Part shown: one piece after another, positions 53,410 to 64,000 of the stretch
Layout: each line of letters opens with the position of its first letter
Numbering within the stretch: the first letter of the stretch is position 1
Assembly (NCBI GenBank): GCA_024220505.1
Contig: JAKZZE010000032.1
Location: 7,501 to 71,500 of the forward strand
From: Rhizopus arrhizus
Lineage: Eukaryota; Mucoromycota; Mucoromycetes; Mucorales; Rhizopodaceae
Direction: 5' to 3'
Length of the DNA stretch: 64,000 nucleotides
Program-made: the position numbers and the translations under genes
Notes under the pieces: model-generated
Told to the model about the DNA's origin: nothing
Database searches by the model: none
Seen by the model: the letters and a program-made list of their open reading frames with translations, nothing else

Positions 53410-54677
53410 ACTTGACTTTCTTATTTTTAATTTACTTGTAAAGATTCATCAAATAAGACAATTGAAACGACAGAATTTCAATAAAGCCGTTGCTTCATTA
53501 TCAGCTTTGTCTAGAATATGTTCCCTGCCGTCTTCATAAAAAATTAACAATTAAACTAATAAACAATGAAGAATAAAACAAAAAAAGGGTGACCAATAAA
53601 AAATTCCACCAGCTTTATTTGCCTATTTAGCCCATTAATCCACTCTTATTTCAACCAAACTAGAAAGAGACTTTCGTCTAAGGCCAAATCCTGGCTCAAT
53701 CAAATAGCATGAGGCTTTCAGCTGAAGTTATCTTTTCCTTTGCATTGAAAATGAGCAAATTGAACATCAGTTGCACATACTTGAGCACCTCAAATACCAG
53801 TAATCTATAATTACAATCAATGCTTTAGTATTATATTCTTCCCAGTCATCCATGGAATATATTGAAAGTACCCAGAAACATAATAGAAATGGGGAGTTTA
53901 ATCATTCAATTAAACCCATTTAAGCTTTATTCAAGTTAATATAAATAAGGCATCTTTTTAAATCCCTAGGCACTTCTTTAACTCGCGATAATTCAATAAA
54001 AATTATAAAGAGTTCAAAAAGTATTTATAGTATTCATTATCTAATAATGCATACTGCAATATCTTTTTTGTGGTAACATAATAGACAGATTTTGTATTTA
54101 CCAATCTCCTTTTTTCTCAAAAACAATAACCCTAATAGACAAATTTAAATGATTTTGAAAAGTGCGTAAGTTGTGCTATGAATATTTTTCAAAATAAACC
54201 TGGGACATTTTTGTTGTCGTAGTATCATCAATATCTTTTCAAGTAAAAAATATTTCATTTCATCTGTCCTATTTTTCGTTTGCTAAAGAGAAATAAAGAA
54301 GAGTATTAATACAAGTACTTCATAAATGTAGTACAGTTTGCAATTTTGAACAAGCTTCGTAATAAGGCAAAACGATCTCGATAGACAACTTGCAAAGCAA
54401 GCCAACTCTTTTTTTCATTTAGTTGCGTCTCAGCTTAGAACATCTGTCAAGTCTCCGGAGATCGTTTACGACTAAAGCTTCTACCATACCTTACTATATC
54501 CTACGGTATGGCCTTAGCCGGTCGCAAGGAAAGAACTTTCCCTGTGTAGCCGTGTTTGTTTATGAAGAAAAAAGGTATTGCAATTAGGAATAAAAAAAAG
54601 TGCATTTTCAGGAATGTACTGAGTTTGTAGCAACGATAATTTCTATTATAGTAATAGTTATTTTTTAAAAATCAAAA
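53410..54677. other. AT-rich intergenic DNA with one strong hairpin
   Basis: No gene seen. At about 54482-54515 CCATACC...GGTATGG can form a 7-bp stem, next to AGCCGGTCGCAAGG. A related CTACCATACGGTAT occurs at 59148 inside the transposon. Significance unclear. Confidence 0.4.
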
Positions 54678-54849
54678 ATGCATTTACCTGAGGAATACAG
54701 AAGTTACAAGCTATCAATAAAGTCCTGTGATTCGAAACACTTTTTTTCAATAAATCCTGCTGAATACTGGAGCTTCGAAAAATATTTTAGTGAAACACAT
54801 GTTGGGGAAAATAAGACTAAAAAATTTAACTCGATTATACAAGATTATA

Positions 54850-55069
54850 CAGTGAGTTAAAAAACAGTTTCAGTAAAATTGAAACTCACACATTTATCCT
54901 TTTTTTTTTTGGAAGAAATATTTAGAGTATACGTGTTCTTTTTTATTATGTTATTATATGGCTTTTTTGCAACAAAGCAATGTACATCTCATCTTAATCT
55001 ATGAATTACATCTTAAGTAATGGCCATTTTAAAAAAAGGGGATGACTGAAACGGTTTTTTAACTCACTG
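54850..55069. mobile_element. 220-bp MITE, Tc1/mariner type, TA target
   Basis: Terminal inverted repeats CAGTGAGTTAAAAAACAG and its near-perfect complement CGGTTTTTTAACTCACTG continue to TTTCAGT/ACTGAAAC. TA is duplicated at 54848-54849 and 55070-55071. No coding capacity. The terminus resembles CAGTAGGTCAAAAAACTG of the Tc1-like element at 62988. Confidence 0.93.
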
Positions 55070-56385
55070 TATGAGTGATCTTCATTGGATCTCCACTTTG
55101 AAAGACATACCAGATATCATAAAAGATTATGCTCTCGCTTTAAAAGATCAAAAAATGGCAAGTACTTGAATGGCTTAAGCAAAAGTGGCATATAAAATGT
55201 TCTAACACAACATGTAGCCAACGAAGGCCGATATGAAAGCAAATATAGCCAGGCATGCTTCTAAAAAAAGACAAGTGAGCCACCATAAGATTGTGATTAC
55301 AGGAGGCTTCAACCATTTTGGCACTATTAATAATGGAGATATATACAGCACAGAACATGTAAATCTATCTTTTTTATCCTTAATATAGTTCAAAACTAGA
55401 TTAAAGAATTTCTTTTTTGTCTTCCAATAGAAACCTTTTGAAGAAGGTCCTTCTAAAAACAAAGATAGCTTACTGAAGAGGAAGTATATAGAATGGGTAC
55501 AAGAAGAGGGAGATGATGACAAGGAGGGATTTGATAAAGAAGAGGAGACTAAAGATGTGAGTACCATAGCTTAGGAAAAAAAATCCACTTTTTTGCTTGT
55601 CATTTTTTCCTCATACTTGATATTTTAGAACATGAATGTTTGGGTAGATTGGTTAAGGTTTTTGAAAAATAAAGGCGCCATATTTCATGCATTTAGGTAA
55701 TTGTAAAAATAGATACTTTTAATTGTTTAATAAATATGTTCATCTTCTGCATCAGCCCAGAAGCACATAAGATAATTCGATGTGGAAAAGGGGTGTCGCC
55801 ACGGCCCTCGTTGGATCGTTTGCTATATAACAAGCATTTAGAAAGCCATATGGTAGAAGAGTATCCTCTTCCTGCGTCATGTATCAAGTATATGGATGCG
55901 GTAATAGATAGTGTAAGCAAACTCATGGTGCAGTTAACAATTAGAAACACTCTATAACGAAACCTATATTTACTGTTACAGGAGGATATTAAAAAATTTA
56001 AAAAAGAGATGAAAAGGCTTTCTTCTGGAGTAAAAGATGGTGAGGATGAAGAGGTCTTTGACTTTTTGGAAGATATTTTTCGTGCTACGTAAGAGTGAAG
56101 GCTTATTAAATTATTGTTGGAACAAAAATAACGGTGTTCTTACTGTAGTTATAAAGCATATTCATCTCACCAAGGTGTAGGAAGTAGTGAAGCTGTTTTC
56201 AACCAACTTTTTGTATACCCTTATCTTGAAGCTGTGGCAAGGTGAGTAAAAAATCACAAGTGCAAATCTGAATTTATCCGGGAGAAGTGTACTTAGTCTC
56301 AATGACAAAGCAACTAAAGTCTCTTGGATGCTATATAAACGACAAGTGCCAGTACAAAGCCGATGGTTTGATTAAACTGTATGGT

Positions 56386-56595
56386 TGTCGTGTTTGGTCA
56401 TTAATGATGTCTTTATTTACTATTTTATTATTGATTTCAGTCCAGCCTACGTCAGACTATACAATTAATAGTCAGACGATATAATCCAGGATTCATTCTA
56501 AATTATTAGTTCCTTTCCTTTTTCTTATTTAATAAATAGTGGTTGTTAGCTATTGGCTTCTTGCTGTTTTCATATTATAAGTACCAAATATCTCA
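56386..56595 (+). mobile_element. Solo LTR-b (210 bp), TSD ATGGT
   Basis: TGTCGTGTTTGGTCATTAAT...AAATATCTCA flanked by ATGGT at 56381-56385 and 56596-56600, inside a J2 exon. J1 shows the uninterrupted coding sequence. Confidence 0.95.
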
Positions 56596-56799
56596 ATGGT
56601 ATTAAAAAACTGGAAATACTTTTACTGGAGACTTCTGGCCCTTTGAATAATACAGATAAGGTTAAGATTAATTTTGACCACCACAAAGGCACTTTTGGTT
56701 CTTTAGCATTGCTGAAATGCATCGCGGATTAGTTTTCCTTTGCTTCCGTTGAAAGGTTTAAAAAAGTCAAAGTATTTTTTGTACATGCGGCAGGTAATA

Positions 56800-59408
56800 A
56801 CGTGCCACCAAGCTTAAACCTGAAAAATTTTAATTTTGTTTCATTTTTTTTTTTTTTGGACATCTCATGACATTTAGTGTAGACATTGCTTATTTCCTGA
56901 AATTAGAGGGACTTAATGACGTTTTTTTCTTAGAAAAAAAGCCTAGTTTTAATGATATTTATTGTTAACTATACCAAACCTGAAGGCACTCTGACTTTTC
57001 TGTGAGACAAATACTTTTTCTCGACAAACTTTTTCACCTCTTGAACAACTTCTCTGACATCAGTACATCGATTATAAGCTTCAATAAAGTCCATTGATCT
57101 CCTAAAATACCTACGTATATGTGTTAAATCGCCGGCTTTATCCAAAAATAAATCGATATTTTCCTCAAGAGACTTAAAGGAGTAATCGCATTTCAAGCGA
57201 GCTTCTCTTTTTGCTGCACCCCAGTACATTTCGATCCAATTACATTCGCAATGGTATTTAGGATACAGCTCAAAAACGTGTCCAGAGTTTATGATCACCT
57301 CCTCCAAAGCAGACTTTTGATTTTTAAAATCAGGGCAATTCTCTAAAAAATGGAGAGCGCAGCAAATTGGATTAACTCTATCTGGAGCCCCACAATGTAA
57401 CTTCCATTTCTTGCCTTCCAGATCATGTCCAATCCATAGACTTCTTTCCTCCAAAATTTTTCTTATTCCCTTGAAATAACGTACTTTTTTTGTTTTCAAG
57501 TTTCCCTTCTTATCCCTTTTCTTGATCTCTTTTTCATAGTAGAAGGACTGGACTTCCTCCATACCTGTGGATCTTGAGATATATACAGTATCTCGGAACT
57601 GGAATTTCTCACTCAATGGCCAAGGCTTTTCATTGAGAGTCATTCGGCTGGCGACCAAAGCATCATCAGCAAAAGCACCATGATTGGAGCTGTTATCAAA
57701 GAGAAAAACAGCTACACAATTGGGGTGAAGTGCTTCGAAAAGGCCGATTGCATCTTCTTTTAACTGCTCAACCATGTGTTTTGAAGTCCACCATCCATCT
57801 CTTGCAGTACCTGCCTTGAACAGCTTTCTTGAAGACCACTTTTGAATCTTCATTGTTCCATGGCAAGGGCATTGAAACTCACTCACCATGATAGATAGCC
57901 CAGGACCCTTTTTTCTGATGTAATTTTCTCCATCAGCTAACCACATATCGTTCTTACCATCATTTGCGTAGAAAGTACTTTCATCGTGCGTAACGAACAC
58001 GCACTTTCTCTCGCCTTCTGGTAATGCATTTGGCTCCAATACATCTTCCTCAGTTTCTCCGGAGTAAAAATCCATTTTTTCCATATATTCGAGCATCCTC
58101 TTCGACCAAACGCTTCTATACTCGACCACATCTTCGCGTTCGTGACCATCGAAGTAAATGGTTTTTTTGTTCTTTCTATAGACATAACCCCATTCATGGA
58201 GATAGTTACTGAGCGTGCTTTCAGGAACAGGTTGCATTATTACGCCCAATTTGGATGGGATAACTACTTCATCAATGAATTTTTTAATAGTAACCAAGAA
58301 ACGTTCAGCAGGCTTCATTCTACGTATTTCTTCGAGAACCATTTCCTTGATATCGGCATCATTAAGAAAAGACTTTCTTTTTGAATGAACACCTTGTCGA
58401 TGTCTCGATAACACCCCTTGACTCAAATATTCTTTAGCCCATTTTACGATAGTCATGGCACGATACGCAACGTTGTTATCTGCCCAATGAATTCTAGCTG
58501 CCTCACGAGAAGCCAAAGTAATAGGAATACCCTCAATTCTCTTAATAAAGTAAGTATAAATCGAAGAGTATTGCATAAAACTGTATCTCTCGATCGTGTT
58601 TTCTTTATCCTTCGAGTTCATCACAGGTTTCACATACATTTGAAGTTTTGGAAGTATTTCTTGGATTCTCAAAAGTTGTATTTCATTCTTTGACAATATG
58701 GGAGAACTGGCTTCTACAACAGGGGCAATAGATACAAATCCAAAACTCTCGAGTTTGCCCTTATCATTAACAGATTTAGCTTCTTTTTCTCGTCTCCAGC
58801 GTGTTGACCTAGAGGTTTTCGAATAAGACAAAGGTCTGTTTCGCTTTACATTATTATCAAGCAAAACATTGTTGATTGACATGCTGATTGTAGGATCAGC
58901 ATTACGCATTTCAGTTATGTTGCTTAATTCTATAAGCTCAGAATCGCTCATGTCCCAGTCTTGATCATTTAAATGAGGGACAAATTGGTTCGTCTCATTT
59001 CTATGTTTTTTAAGATAAGCTCGTTTTCTAGCGTTAAGTGGAGGCATAGTTTTAGAGTATGAATAAGGGAGAAGAGGCACCTATGTTATAGTACGAGCTC
59101 TCTCATATTGATTACGTAATATGTGACTGTTATGTTTATCTGTCCTCTACCATACGGTATTAAAAAAATTTGTTTCAATATATGTCTTCCCTAAGGACTA
59201 CCAGCTAAAATTTTGAAATACCGCATGTTTTCAAATGATATAAAAAAAAATATTATTAATAAAAATAACAATCTAATCCATAAGAAATATTCAGAAAGGT
59301 TTATATAATAATTGTTATGGCTTTGGTTTGTTGTTGGATTATTTGTGGAAAAGTTTATAGCTTTTGAAAACTGTCAAAAAATTTTCAGGTTTAAGCTTGG
59401 TGGCACGT
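56800..59408 (-). mobile_element. Complete IS630/Tc1-type DNA transposon (2609 bp)
   Basis: The 27-bp terminal inverted repeats beginning ACGTGCCACCAAGCTTAAAC are perfect at both ends. TA is duplicated at 56798-56799 and 59409-59410. The single ORF is intact. It sits in a J2 intron next to the FFVHAAG exon. Confidence 0.93.
56969..59047 (-). CDS. DDE transposase (IS630/Tc1-mariner superfamily, long fungal type), 692 aa
   Basis: ATG at 59047 (MPPLNARKRAYLKKHRN); an upstream in-frame GTG is not used. The N-terminal ~250 residues include HTH-like helices (AYRAMTIVKWAKEYLSQG, then ESTLSNYLHEWGYVYR). The catalytic core has VFVTHDESTFYANDGKND (first Asp), KGPGLSIMVSEFQCPCHG, VAVFLFDNSSNHGAF (second Asp) and YHCECNWIEMYWGAAKR (third acidic residue in NWIEMYW). 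It is at least twice as long as classical Tc1 transposases. With perfect ends and an intact frame the element could be recently active. It cuts and pastes the surrounding 2.6-kb DNA at TA sites. Confidence 0.88.
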   Translation of the reverse strand: MPPLNARKRAYLKKHRNETNQFVPHLNDQDWDMSDSELIELSNITEMRNADPTISMSINNVLLDNNVKRNRPLSYSKTSRSTRWRREKEAKSVNDKGKLESFGFVSIAPVVEASSPILSKNEIQLLRIQEILPKLQMYVKPVMNSKDKENTIERYSFMQYSSIYTYFIKRIEGIPITLASREAARIHWADNNVAYRAMTIVKWAKEYLSQGVLSRHRQGVHSKRKSFLNDADIKEMVLEEIRRMKPAERFLVTIKKFIDEVVIPSKLGVIMQPVPESTLSNYLHEWGYVYRKNKKTIYFDGHEREDVVEYRSVWSKRMLEYMEKMDFYSGETEEDVLEPNALPEGERKCVFVTHDESTFYANDGKNDMWLADGENYIRKKGPGLSIMVSEFQCPCHGTMKIQKWSSRKLFKAGTARDGWWTSKHMVEQLKEDAIGLFEALHPNCVAVFLFDNSSNHGAFADDALVASRMTLNEKPWPLSEKFQFRDTVYISRSTGMEEVQSFYYEKEIKKRDKKGNLKTKKVRYFKGIRKILEERSLWIGHDLEGKKWKLHCGAPDRVNPICCALHFLENCPDFKNQKSALEEVIINSGHVFELYPKYHCECNWIEMYWGAAKREARLKCDYSFKSLEENIDLFLDKAGDLTHIRRYFRRSMDFIEAYNRCTDVREVVQEVKKFVEKKYLSHRKVRVPSGLV

Positions 59409-60114
59409 TATTCATTCTTTGGATACTGTAATAATTGTTGATTTTTCTTTTTCGGTTTTGAATTTATATAGAAAGCCAAATCCAGCTTTGGAGCATTCGT
59501 TTTGAACCAGAAGGCATTTTTGACTTTTGGCGAGAAACGTTTTTTGACATCAAGCCTGACTTTGAAGACAAATTGAATGCACTTCCAAGATTAATCAGTT
59601 TCTGTTGGACTGTTAAGGTAAATAGTTTATAGGAAATATAAAATAAAAAGGCTGTTAGTGATGACGATAATAGAACCTCGTTGAAGAAGCTGTTGACAAC
59701 ATTGTTGCTTTGAGGGAAGAACATAATATCGAAAAGTCAAAGTATAGATATTCTTCGGATACTCCTGTTCTCTTGTGTGACATTGTAAATCCAATAATAT
59801 TAAAGCTGACAAAAGAAGAGGATAGTACTGGAATGGCCGAATTAGGTCCTTTCTACTCTCCTCCTCATGATTAAGATCTTAATAGTGATTCTTTAAAAAG
59901 CTACTTAGTGTTCAATATACTTCATTTTATGCTATGTCCTCTAGAGTAATTTGGTTTAATAAATTCGCAAGTTTGCATATAAAGAACTGAGCATTTGAAG
60001 TTCATATGCTTTAATATACAAAGAAATAATTTGTGAGACTTTGAAACAAAATGATTCATTAAGAAGATATATGAATTCTTATTGTTATTTATAATGGATA
60101 ACTATAGTTATTAT

Positions 60115-60683
60115 TGTTGTAGAACAGTAACTGATCGTAGTAGACATTGATAAATATAAGTCTTAATACAAGATCATAATTAAATAAAATAAAAATATAA
60201 GTTTATTTAAATAAGATCATACAATCAATTCCAATTAAACATATTCTTTTAGAATATGTTTTGTATTAATAAGAGCTCTTTGATAAGAAGAAGTATCAAC
60301 TAAAATAACAAGACCCAATCCAATATCGGGAATATTGCTAATCTTTCACATAATTGAAATAACGCGTAAAATAACGTTATTCAAATCAGTGAGGAATTCC
60401 CAGAATAAAAGATAATCTATGACAGACATACAAAATAACAAATGAAAAGTTTTCATAATCATAATTATAGATGACACTTGCTAAAGTACCTGGATATTAG
60501 AAGAACGCTTACAATAGAAGATATCACGCCACTCACTCAATAAGATATAAATACCTGCCTTCAATTAGAATAATTTTTACTTTAAACTTAAACTGAAATA
60601 AAGATCAGTCTCAAAAAGTACTCACACTGTTTCTTGATCTTTGTTTCTACCTTTTCTTCAACTACTTTTACCATTATACAACA
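60115..60683 (+). mobile_element. Solo LTR-c (569 bp), TSD ATTAT
   Basis: TGTTGTAGAACAGTAACTG...CATTATACAACA, with ATTAT at 60110-60114 and 60684-60688. TATAAATACC and AATAAAGATC mark promoter and poly(A) signals. 59875-60109 holds no gene. Confidence 0.93.
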
Positions 60684-60796
60684 ATTATGAATTATTTTTT
60701 ATGAAAGGCTATGATAGAGGCCTGCCCTGAGTTACCATGATAATCAATCTATTCACTTGTTTTACAAATGACTGAAGTATGCTTTTATAGTATGCT

Positions 60797-60996
60797 TGTT
60801 GTGTGGTCATTAATGATACTTTTGTTAATGATTTTCTTGTTTGATCTCAGTCCAGCCTATGTCAGATTATATAATTAATAGTGAGGTATTATAATCCAGA
60901 TTCATTTTAAGTTATTAGTTCCTCTCCTTTTTCTTAATAAATAGTAGTTGTTGCTTATTGACTTCTTACTGTTTTCATAAAGTACCAAATATCTCA
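60797..60996 (+). mobile_element. LTR-b (200 bp), older copy
   Basis: TGTTGTGTGGTCATTAATGA...AAATATCTCA. Flanking ATGCT and ATATT differ at two positions, consistent with age. More diverged from the other LTR-b copies than they are from each other. Confidence 0.85.
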
Positions 60997-61011
60997 ATAT
61001 TATTGTATATA

Positions 61012-62156
61012 CAGTAGATGAAAAAATATGGGCAACCTCTGTTCGCTTTGTCTTCATATCTTTTTATTTTAGTGAATACATTCGCCAGAACTTTGATACT
61101 ACATGAGCTAATTAAGGCAAGATGTATATACTACACTATAGTGATCGACTGTACTTTAAGTATAAGTTCTTTAAAAAAAAGCTAATAATGATTTTTCAAA
61201 ATTTGCTGTTTAATATTGCCGCCGTCATGCTTTACTGTAATGTCGATGTGATGAGGAAGCAAAATGACATTTGATACCGCTTTGTAGTACTTTACTCCAT
61301 CAGATCGCCAGATACTAATCTTTGCTTCATCTGAGAGTACTACTTGTTACCACTATTCAATTGACCAGTTGCGATGCCTTTTTGCTCAGGTCATCTGCTT
61401 TTTTCAATGACCCTTTTTTAAGAATGCCTTCTTTTTTAGCTTTGAGTGGAAGTTTATGGATCCCAGTGCGTTTACTCCTGAATGATACATCAACAAGTAA
61501 TCAAGCTTACCCAATACCCTAAATAGCTCTTTCGCTATTGTTGGATGACCAGTAATAATACACAAGTCGATATAGTGCTTTATGGCATAAGAGACAATAG
61601 TATATCTTCCAGCCGACAGGTGTGAATTTCATGGAAAAAGCTTCGTAGTATATCTTTTAACTGTGCAAGAATGAACGTAACATTTATCTGCGATATCCTC
61701 TGGCTTCATGCTATTCGGTGATATATCTTTTATTTCTGGATTGCTTTTCCATTGATATAGATTTAGGCATGATGATGAGAAGTAATGAGAGAAATTGAGT
61801 AAAAAGAAAGAAACCAAGGCTTCTTGGAGCTGCACTTGCTTTTATATAGATACAATAAAGAACGCTCAGAGTCTCAGACAAGTACGCTATATAGTCTTCT
61901 GATATGTTTTTTGTTGATTTAAATGTAAACACATGATTACTATACATAATTTAAGCTGGTCGGAAGTCAAATTTTTAAATTCGCATTCTCATCCTTCTCC
62001 CAATTTCCAGCATTACTACATGAGACCTTTACAGTATTAAGATACATGACCCCGAAAATATACCATGGGAATCTCAAGCCGGTAGTCGGCATGCACCTTT
62101 GATATAGCAAAAAATGTTGATTTTACTAAAAGGTTGCTCATATTTTTCACCTACTG
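61012..62156 (-). mobile_element. Tc1-like element with degenerate transposase
   Basis: Inverted ends CAGTAGATGAAAAAATATGG / CATATTTTTCACCTACTG, TA at 61010-61011 and 62157-62158, length 1145 bp. Minus-strand coding remnants include an HTH-like NSMKPEDIADKCYVHSCTVK (61629-61835) and ISIWRSDGVKYYKAVSNV followed by DITVKHDGG, as in Tc1 transposases, with many stops. Not autonomous. Confidence 0.85.
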
Positions 62157-62159
62157 TAA

Positions 62160-62987
62160 AAGCAAAGAAGTGGTAAATCCCTGTTTTACCCTTTTATTAA
62201 GAATGAGAGAGAAGAGGAGCTTATAAAAAAATTATATTTTATAGGATATCAAAGTACAAAATTAGGTGCAGTTAATTACGGCAAAGGAAATCTCACGCAT
62301 AAAGATCAATCTTATGTATAGCCAAACACAATATGTTTGATTATTATGTTTCTAGATTGTTCATACCACTTATCCACATGCTACAATTATCGCAGTGCTG
62401 GAAGTACAGTCTCTATTGCCGATACATAAGGATTATAGCTTATAACAGTGAAAAATAATAGCCATGTTAAGCATATGTCGGTCTCAATTCTACAAACAAA
62501 GGAGTAAAAACTAAATTTAGAGATGCTCCAATAGAAATATAATATGATAGACCTTCCAAATATAGAATGCCCAGACCTGTCTTTAAATCATCAAGCCCAA
62601 CCCAAAGCCCAATCCAAAAGAAGCCACAGTTATTCTGTTGTGTGTCCTAATTCAGCTTCCGTTTCGAAATCTCAAATCGTCCTTCTATCAGAATAATATC
62701 CTTAATTGAGAAATGGATCCGAAGCAATAAGATAGAAAGCAATTAACCTATTTTCAAGACTTTAACCGAATACTTTGAAACATCTGAAATAGTATAAATA
62801 TCCCTTTATCCTTTATTCTGTATTCTTTATTCAATAAAATAAAAGAAAAGATACACAATTCTTGTCTGATAAAATAATTGGCACAAGTTTTTAGTTTCGC
62901 TCACTAGTCTTTTAATCCATTTTCAAGTCCGATTACCTCGCTTACTATATGGTGGAGAAGCTGCTCTTTCCCCGCGCCATATACATA
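62160..62987 (+). mobile_element. Possible LTR-like sequence
   Basis: From about 62636 (TGTTGTGTGTCCTAATTC) the sequence runs to TATAAATATCC (~62794) and AATAAAATAAAAG (~62836), the layout of the other LTRs in the window, ending near 62857 (GATACACA). ATTCT occurs at both edges but overlaps the first T. No second copy is present. Nothing else is seen in 62160-62630. Confidence 0.4.
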
Positions 62988-63207
62988 CAGTAGGTCAAAA
63001 AACTGCTGCAAAGAATTGCAAAATACCGGTTTTACAGATGGTTGTCAATGAATGCTGCACGAAACCATCTCAAACTTTGATTGTTTGTACCTCACTAGAA
63101 AGAGCATTTATTCGTCGATTATCGGTTATGGGCAATGGTTATTGGTGGAATTTGATATTGTTAAAGGGAATATTATAAACATCCGGCATTTTTTACTTGT
63201 TTACATA

Positions 63208-63423
63208 CAGTGGGTGGACTAATTGTCCCAGTGTTTCAACATTTTTTACTTTTAACACTGTAACTCGACCAATTCTTAGGCTATACTATTAGTTTTATAC
63301 TCATTAGAAAGGTCGCATTTCGTGCTACGTAATATCAAAGAGCAGTTGCTCGGAGATTACACAGTCTGAGTTAATCAGCAATAGAAAAAAAACACCGCAC
63401 TGGGACAATTTTTCCGCTACCTG
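63208..63423. mobile_element. Probable MITE nested in the Tc1-like leader
   Basis: CAGTGGGTGGACTAATTGTC at the left and GGGACAATTTTTCCGCTACC at the right are imperfect inverted repeats sharing AATTGTCCCAGTG. TA precedes the left end; no matching TA is adjacent on the right. About 216 bp. Confidence 0.55.
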
Positions 63424-63621
63424 CTTATTTTGCAATGTGTTCTAAACATCGCCTACTTATCGATCATAAATCACCGGAACTTACGTACCAGTCTTATCTA
63501 TGATAATCTATGACTCATATCTTTAATTTAAAGTATAAATAGCTTTACGTTATCCTTTTTTTGTTACAATATTCTTAGTCTCTTTCTATACTGCACTTCT
63601 TACGACTTTGTCCTGCATCAA

Positions 63622-64000
63622 ATGACTCTTACTATAAGCAAATCTGTTCAAAAGCAAATCCAAATGTTTTTGGCTAGCAACATAACATATGAACAAGTTA
63701 TGGAACGCATTCCCGGATTGAAAAAGTCAACTTTAGGTAGGTATGCGAACAAGTTTTTTCCAAATCGAATGAAGGCAACCCCTGGTAGAAGAGCAACTAT
63801 TGGTGAAACTACCAAGTCATACATCCGTATACAAATAATAAAGGAAGAATTCAGGACAGCCAAAGCAGTACATCAATATCTGAGTGGTTTGGTGTATGCT
63901 ATTAGTTATTTTAGAGTCTTGAAGCTTCTTGAAAGTATGAACTTCAGAGCTAAAATCAAAGCGAAGAAGCCTCTGCTCAGTAAACAGCACAAGGAACGAC
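63622..64000 (+). CDS. Tc1-type transposase, N-terminal part (runs off the window)
   Basis: ATG at 63622 (MTLTISKSVQKQIQMFLASN). Two helix-turn-helix-like segments follow (ITYEQVMERIPGLKKSTLGR, then RTAKAVHQYLSG...SYFRVLKLLESM), ending in the AKKPLLSKQHKER linker typical before the DDE domain. It is open through the last base. It looks intact as far as it goes. Confidence 0.8.
   Translation, partial: MTLTISKSVQKQIQMFLASNITYEQVMERIPGLKKSTLGRYANKFFPNRMKATPGRRATIGETTKSYIRIQIIKEEFRTAKAVHQYLSGLVYAISYFRVLKLLESMNFRAKIKAKKPLLSKQHKER

Larger units (their letters stand above)
54678..59874 (+). pseudogene. Family J gene, copy J2, carrying three insertions
   Basis: ATG at 54678 (MHLPEEYRSYKLSIKSCD). 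Removing the MITE joins FNSIIQDY to SDLHWISTLKDIPDIIKD in frame. A 60-nt GC-AG intron (GCAAGT...ACATGTAG) then leads to HKIVITGGFNHFGTINNGD. Later exons: VWVDWLRFLKNKGAIFHAFR, HKIIRCGKGVSPRPSLDR, AVFNQLFVYPYLEA, YKADGLIK [LTR-b] KLEILLLETSGPL, a TAG in place of Glu, FFVHAAG [transposon] LWSIRFEPEGIFDFWRE and LTKEEDSTGMAELGPFYSPP with TAA at 59872. Gene order and intron sites match J1, and this copy preserves the N-terminus lost from J1. Function unknown. Confidence 0.65.
62988..64000 (+). mobile_element. Tc1-like transposon, continues past the window
   Basis: A CAGTAGGTCAAAAAACTG terminus preceded by TA (62986-62987) lies 630 bp upstream of the transposase start. The right end is outside the window. 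A smaller inverted-repeat element is nested at 63208-63423. Confidence 0.6.

Noticed and set aside
57937..58693. Several plus- and minus-strand ORFs inside the large transposase
   Set aside because: All are shadows of the intact 692-codon transposase frame.

Overview
The window looks like a repeat-rich, largely accessory stretch of a fungal nuclear genome, most likely an early-diverging (Mucoromycota-type) fungus. The organism call is inference. It rests on AT-rich DNA, short 40-110 nt introns with GT/GC...AG ends and TACTAAC/CTAAT-like branch sites, a 25S-IGS-5S arrangement on one strand, Helitron Rep/Pif1 proteins, chromodomain Ty3 integrase, Tc1/IS630-type transposons and many small solo LTRs. 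I see no confident host housekeeping gene. Nearly everything is rDNA debris, transposons, or members of a few unfamiliar gene families present in several copies.

Layout. 1-2617: rDNA spacer debris (IGS subrepeats, a 5S gene, the 3' end of 25S). 2618-10533: a very strand-asymmetric block (one strand nearly C-free). It holds a family-A gene, Q/N-rich proteins, two MUG/TDG-like uracil-DNA glycosylase genes and a Pif1 helicase. A 107-bp inverted repeat sits exactly where the strand composition flips. 10534-12230: a zinc-finger/PD-(D/E)XK-like gene (family L). 12375-13766: a second 25S fragment, split by an insertion. 14.1-24.2 kb: family A and B genes, a Helitron Rep N-terminal half, two further intact small genes (D, E) and several LTRs. 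26.1-28.7 kb: decayed Helitron Rep core and helicase. 28.7-30.6 kb: Ty3 integrase. 30.6-36.6 kb: family J gene, decayed B and A genes, family L gene. 38.6-43.5 kb: second copies of L and of the A/B pair plus a Rep fragment. 43.6-50.6 kb: genes F, G, M, an inverted L copy, a Tc1 transposase and an intact family A gene. 52.3-53.4 kb: gag-protease fragment. 54.7-59.9 kb: a second family J gene broken by a MITE, a solo LTR and a complete 2.6-kb IS630/Tc1-type transposon. 60.1-64 kb: LTRs and Tc1-like elements.

How it fits together. Family A (small two-part beta-rich proteins, possibly OB-fold-like; three exons, first intron always at the same codon and phase) and family B (beta-rich N-terminal domain plus Ser/acidic/basic tail) recur as head-to-head pairs sharing a short promoter. 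They lie beside Helitron Rep/helicase genes, as expected if they are Helitron cargo or auxiliary genes. Family L keeps a literal PD...ExK nuclease-like motif behind C2H2 fingers. Many copies are broken by frameshifts in homopolymers, nonsense codons or LTR insertion. A4 (42.8 kb), A5 (49.7 kb), D, E, G, the Rep N-terminal exon and the IS630-type transposase are open. Target-site duplications and empty paralogous sites let several insertions be ordered.
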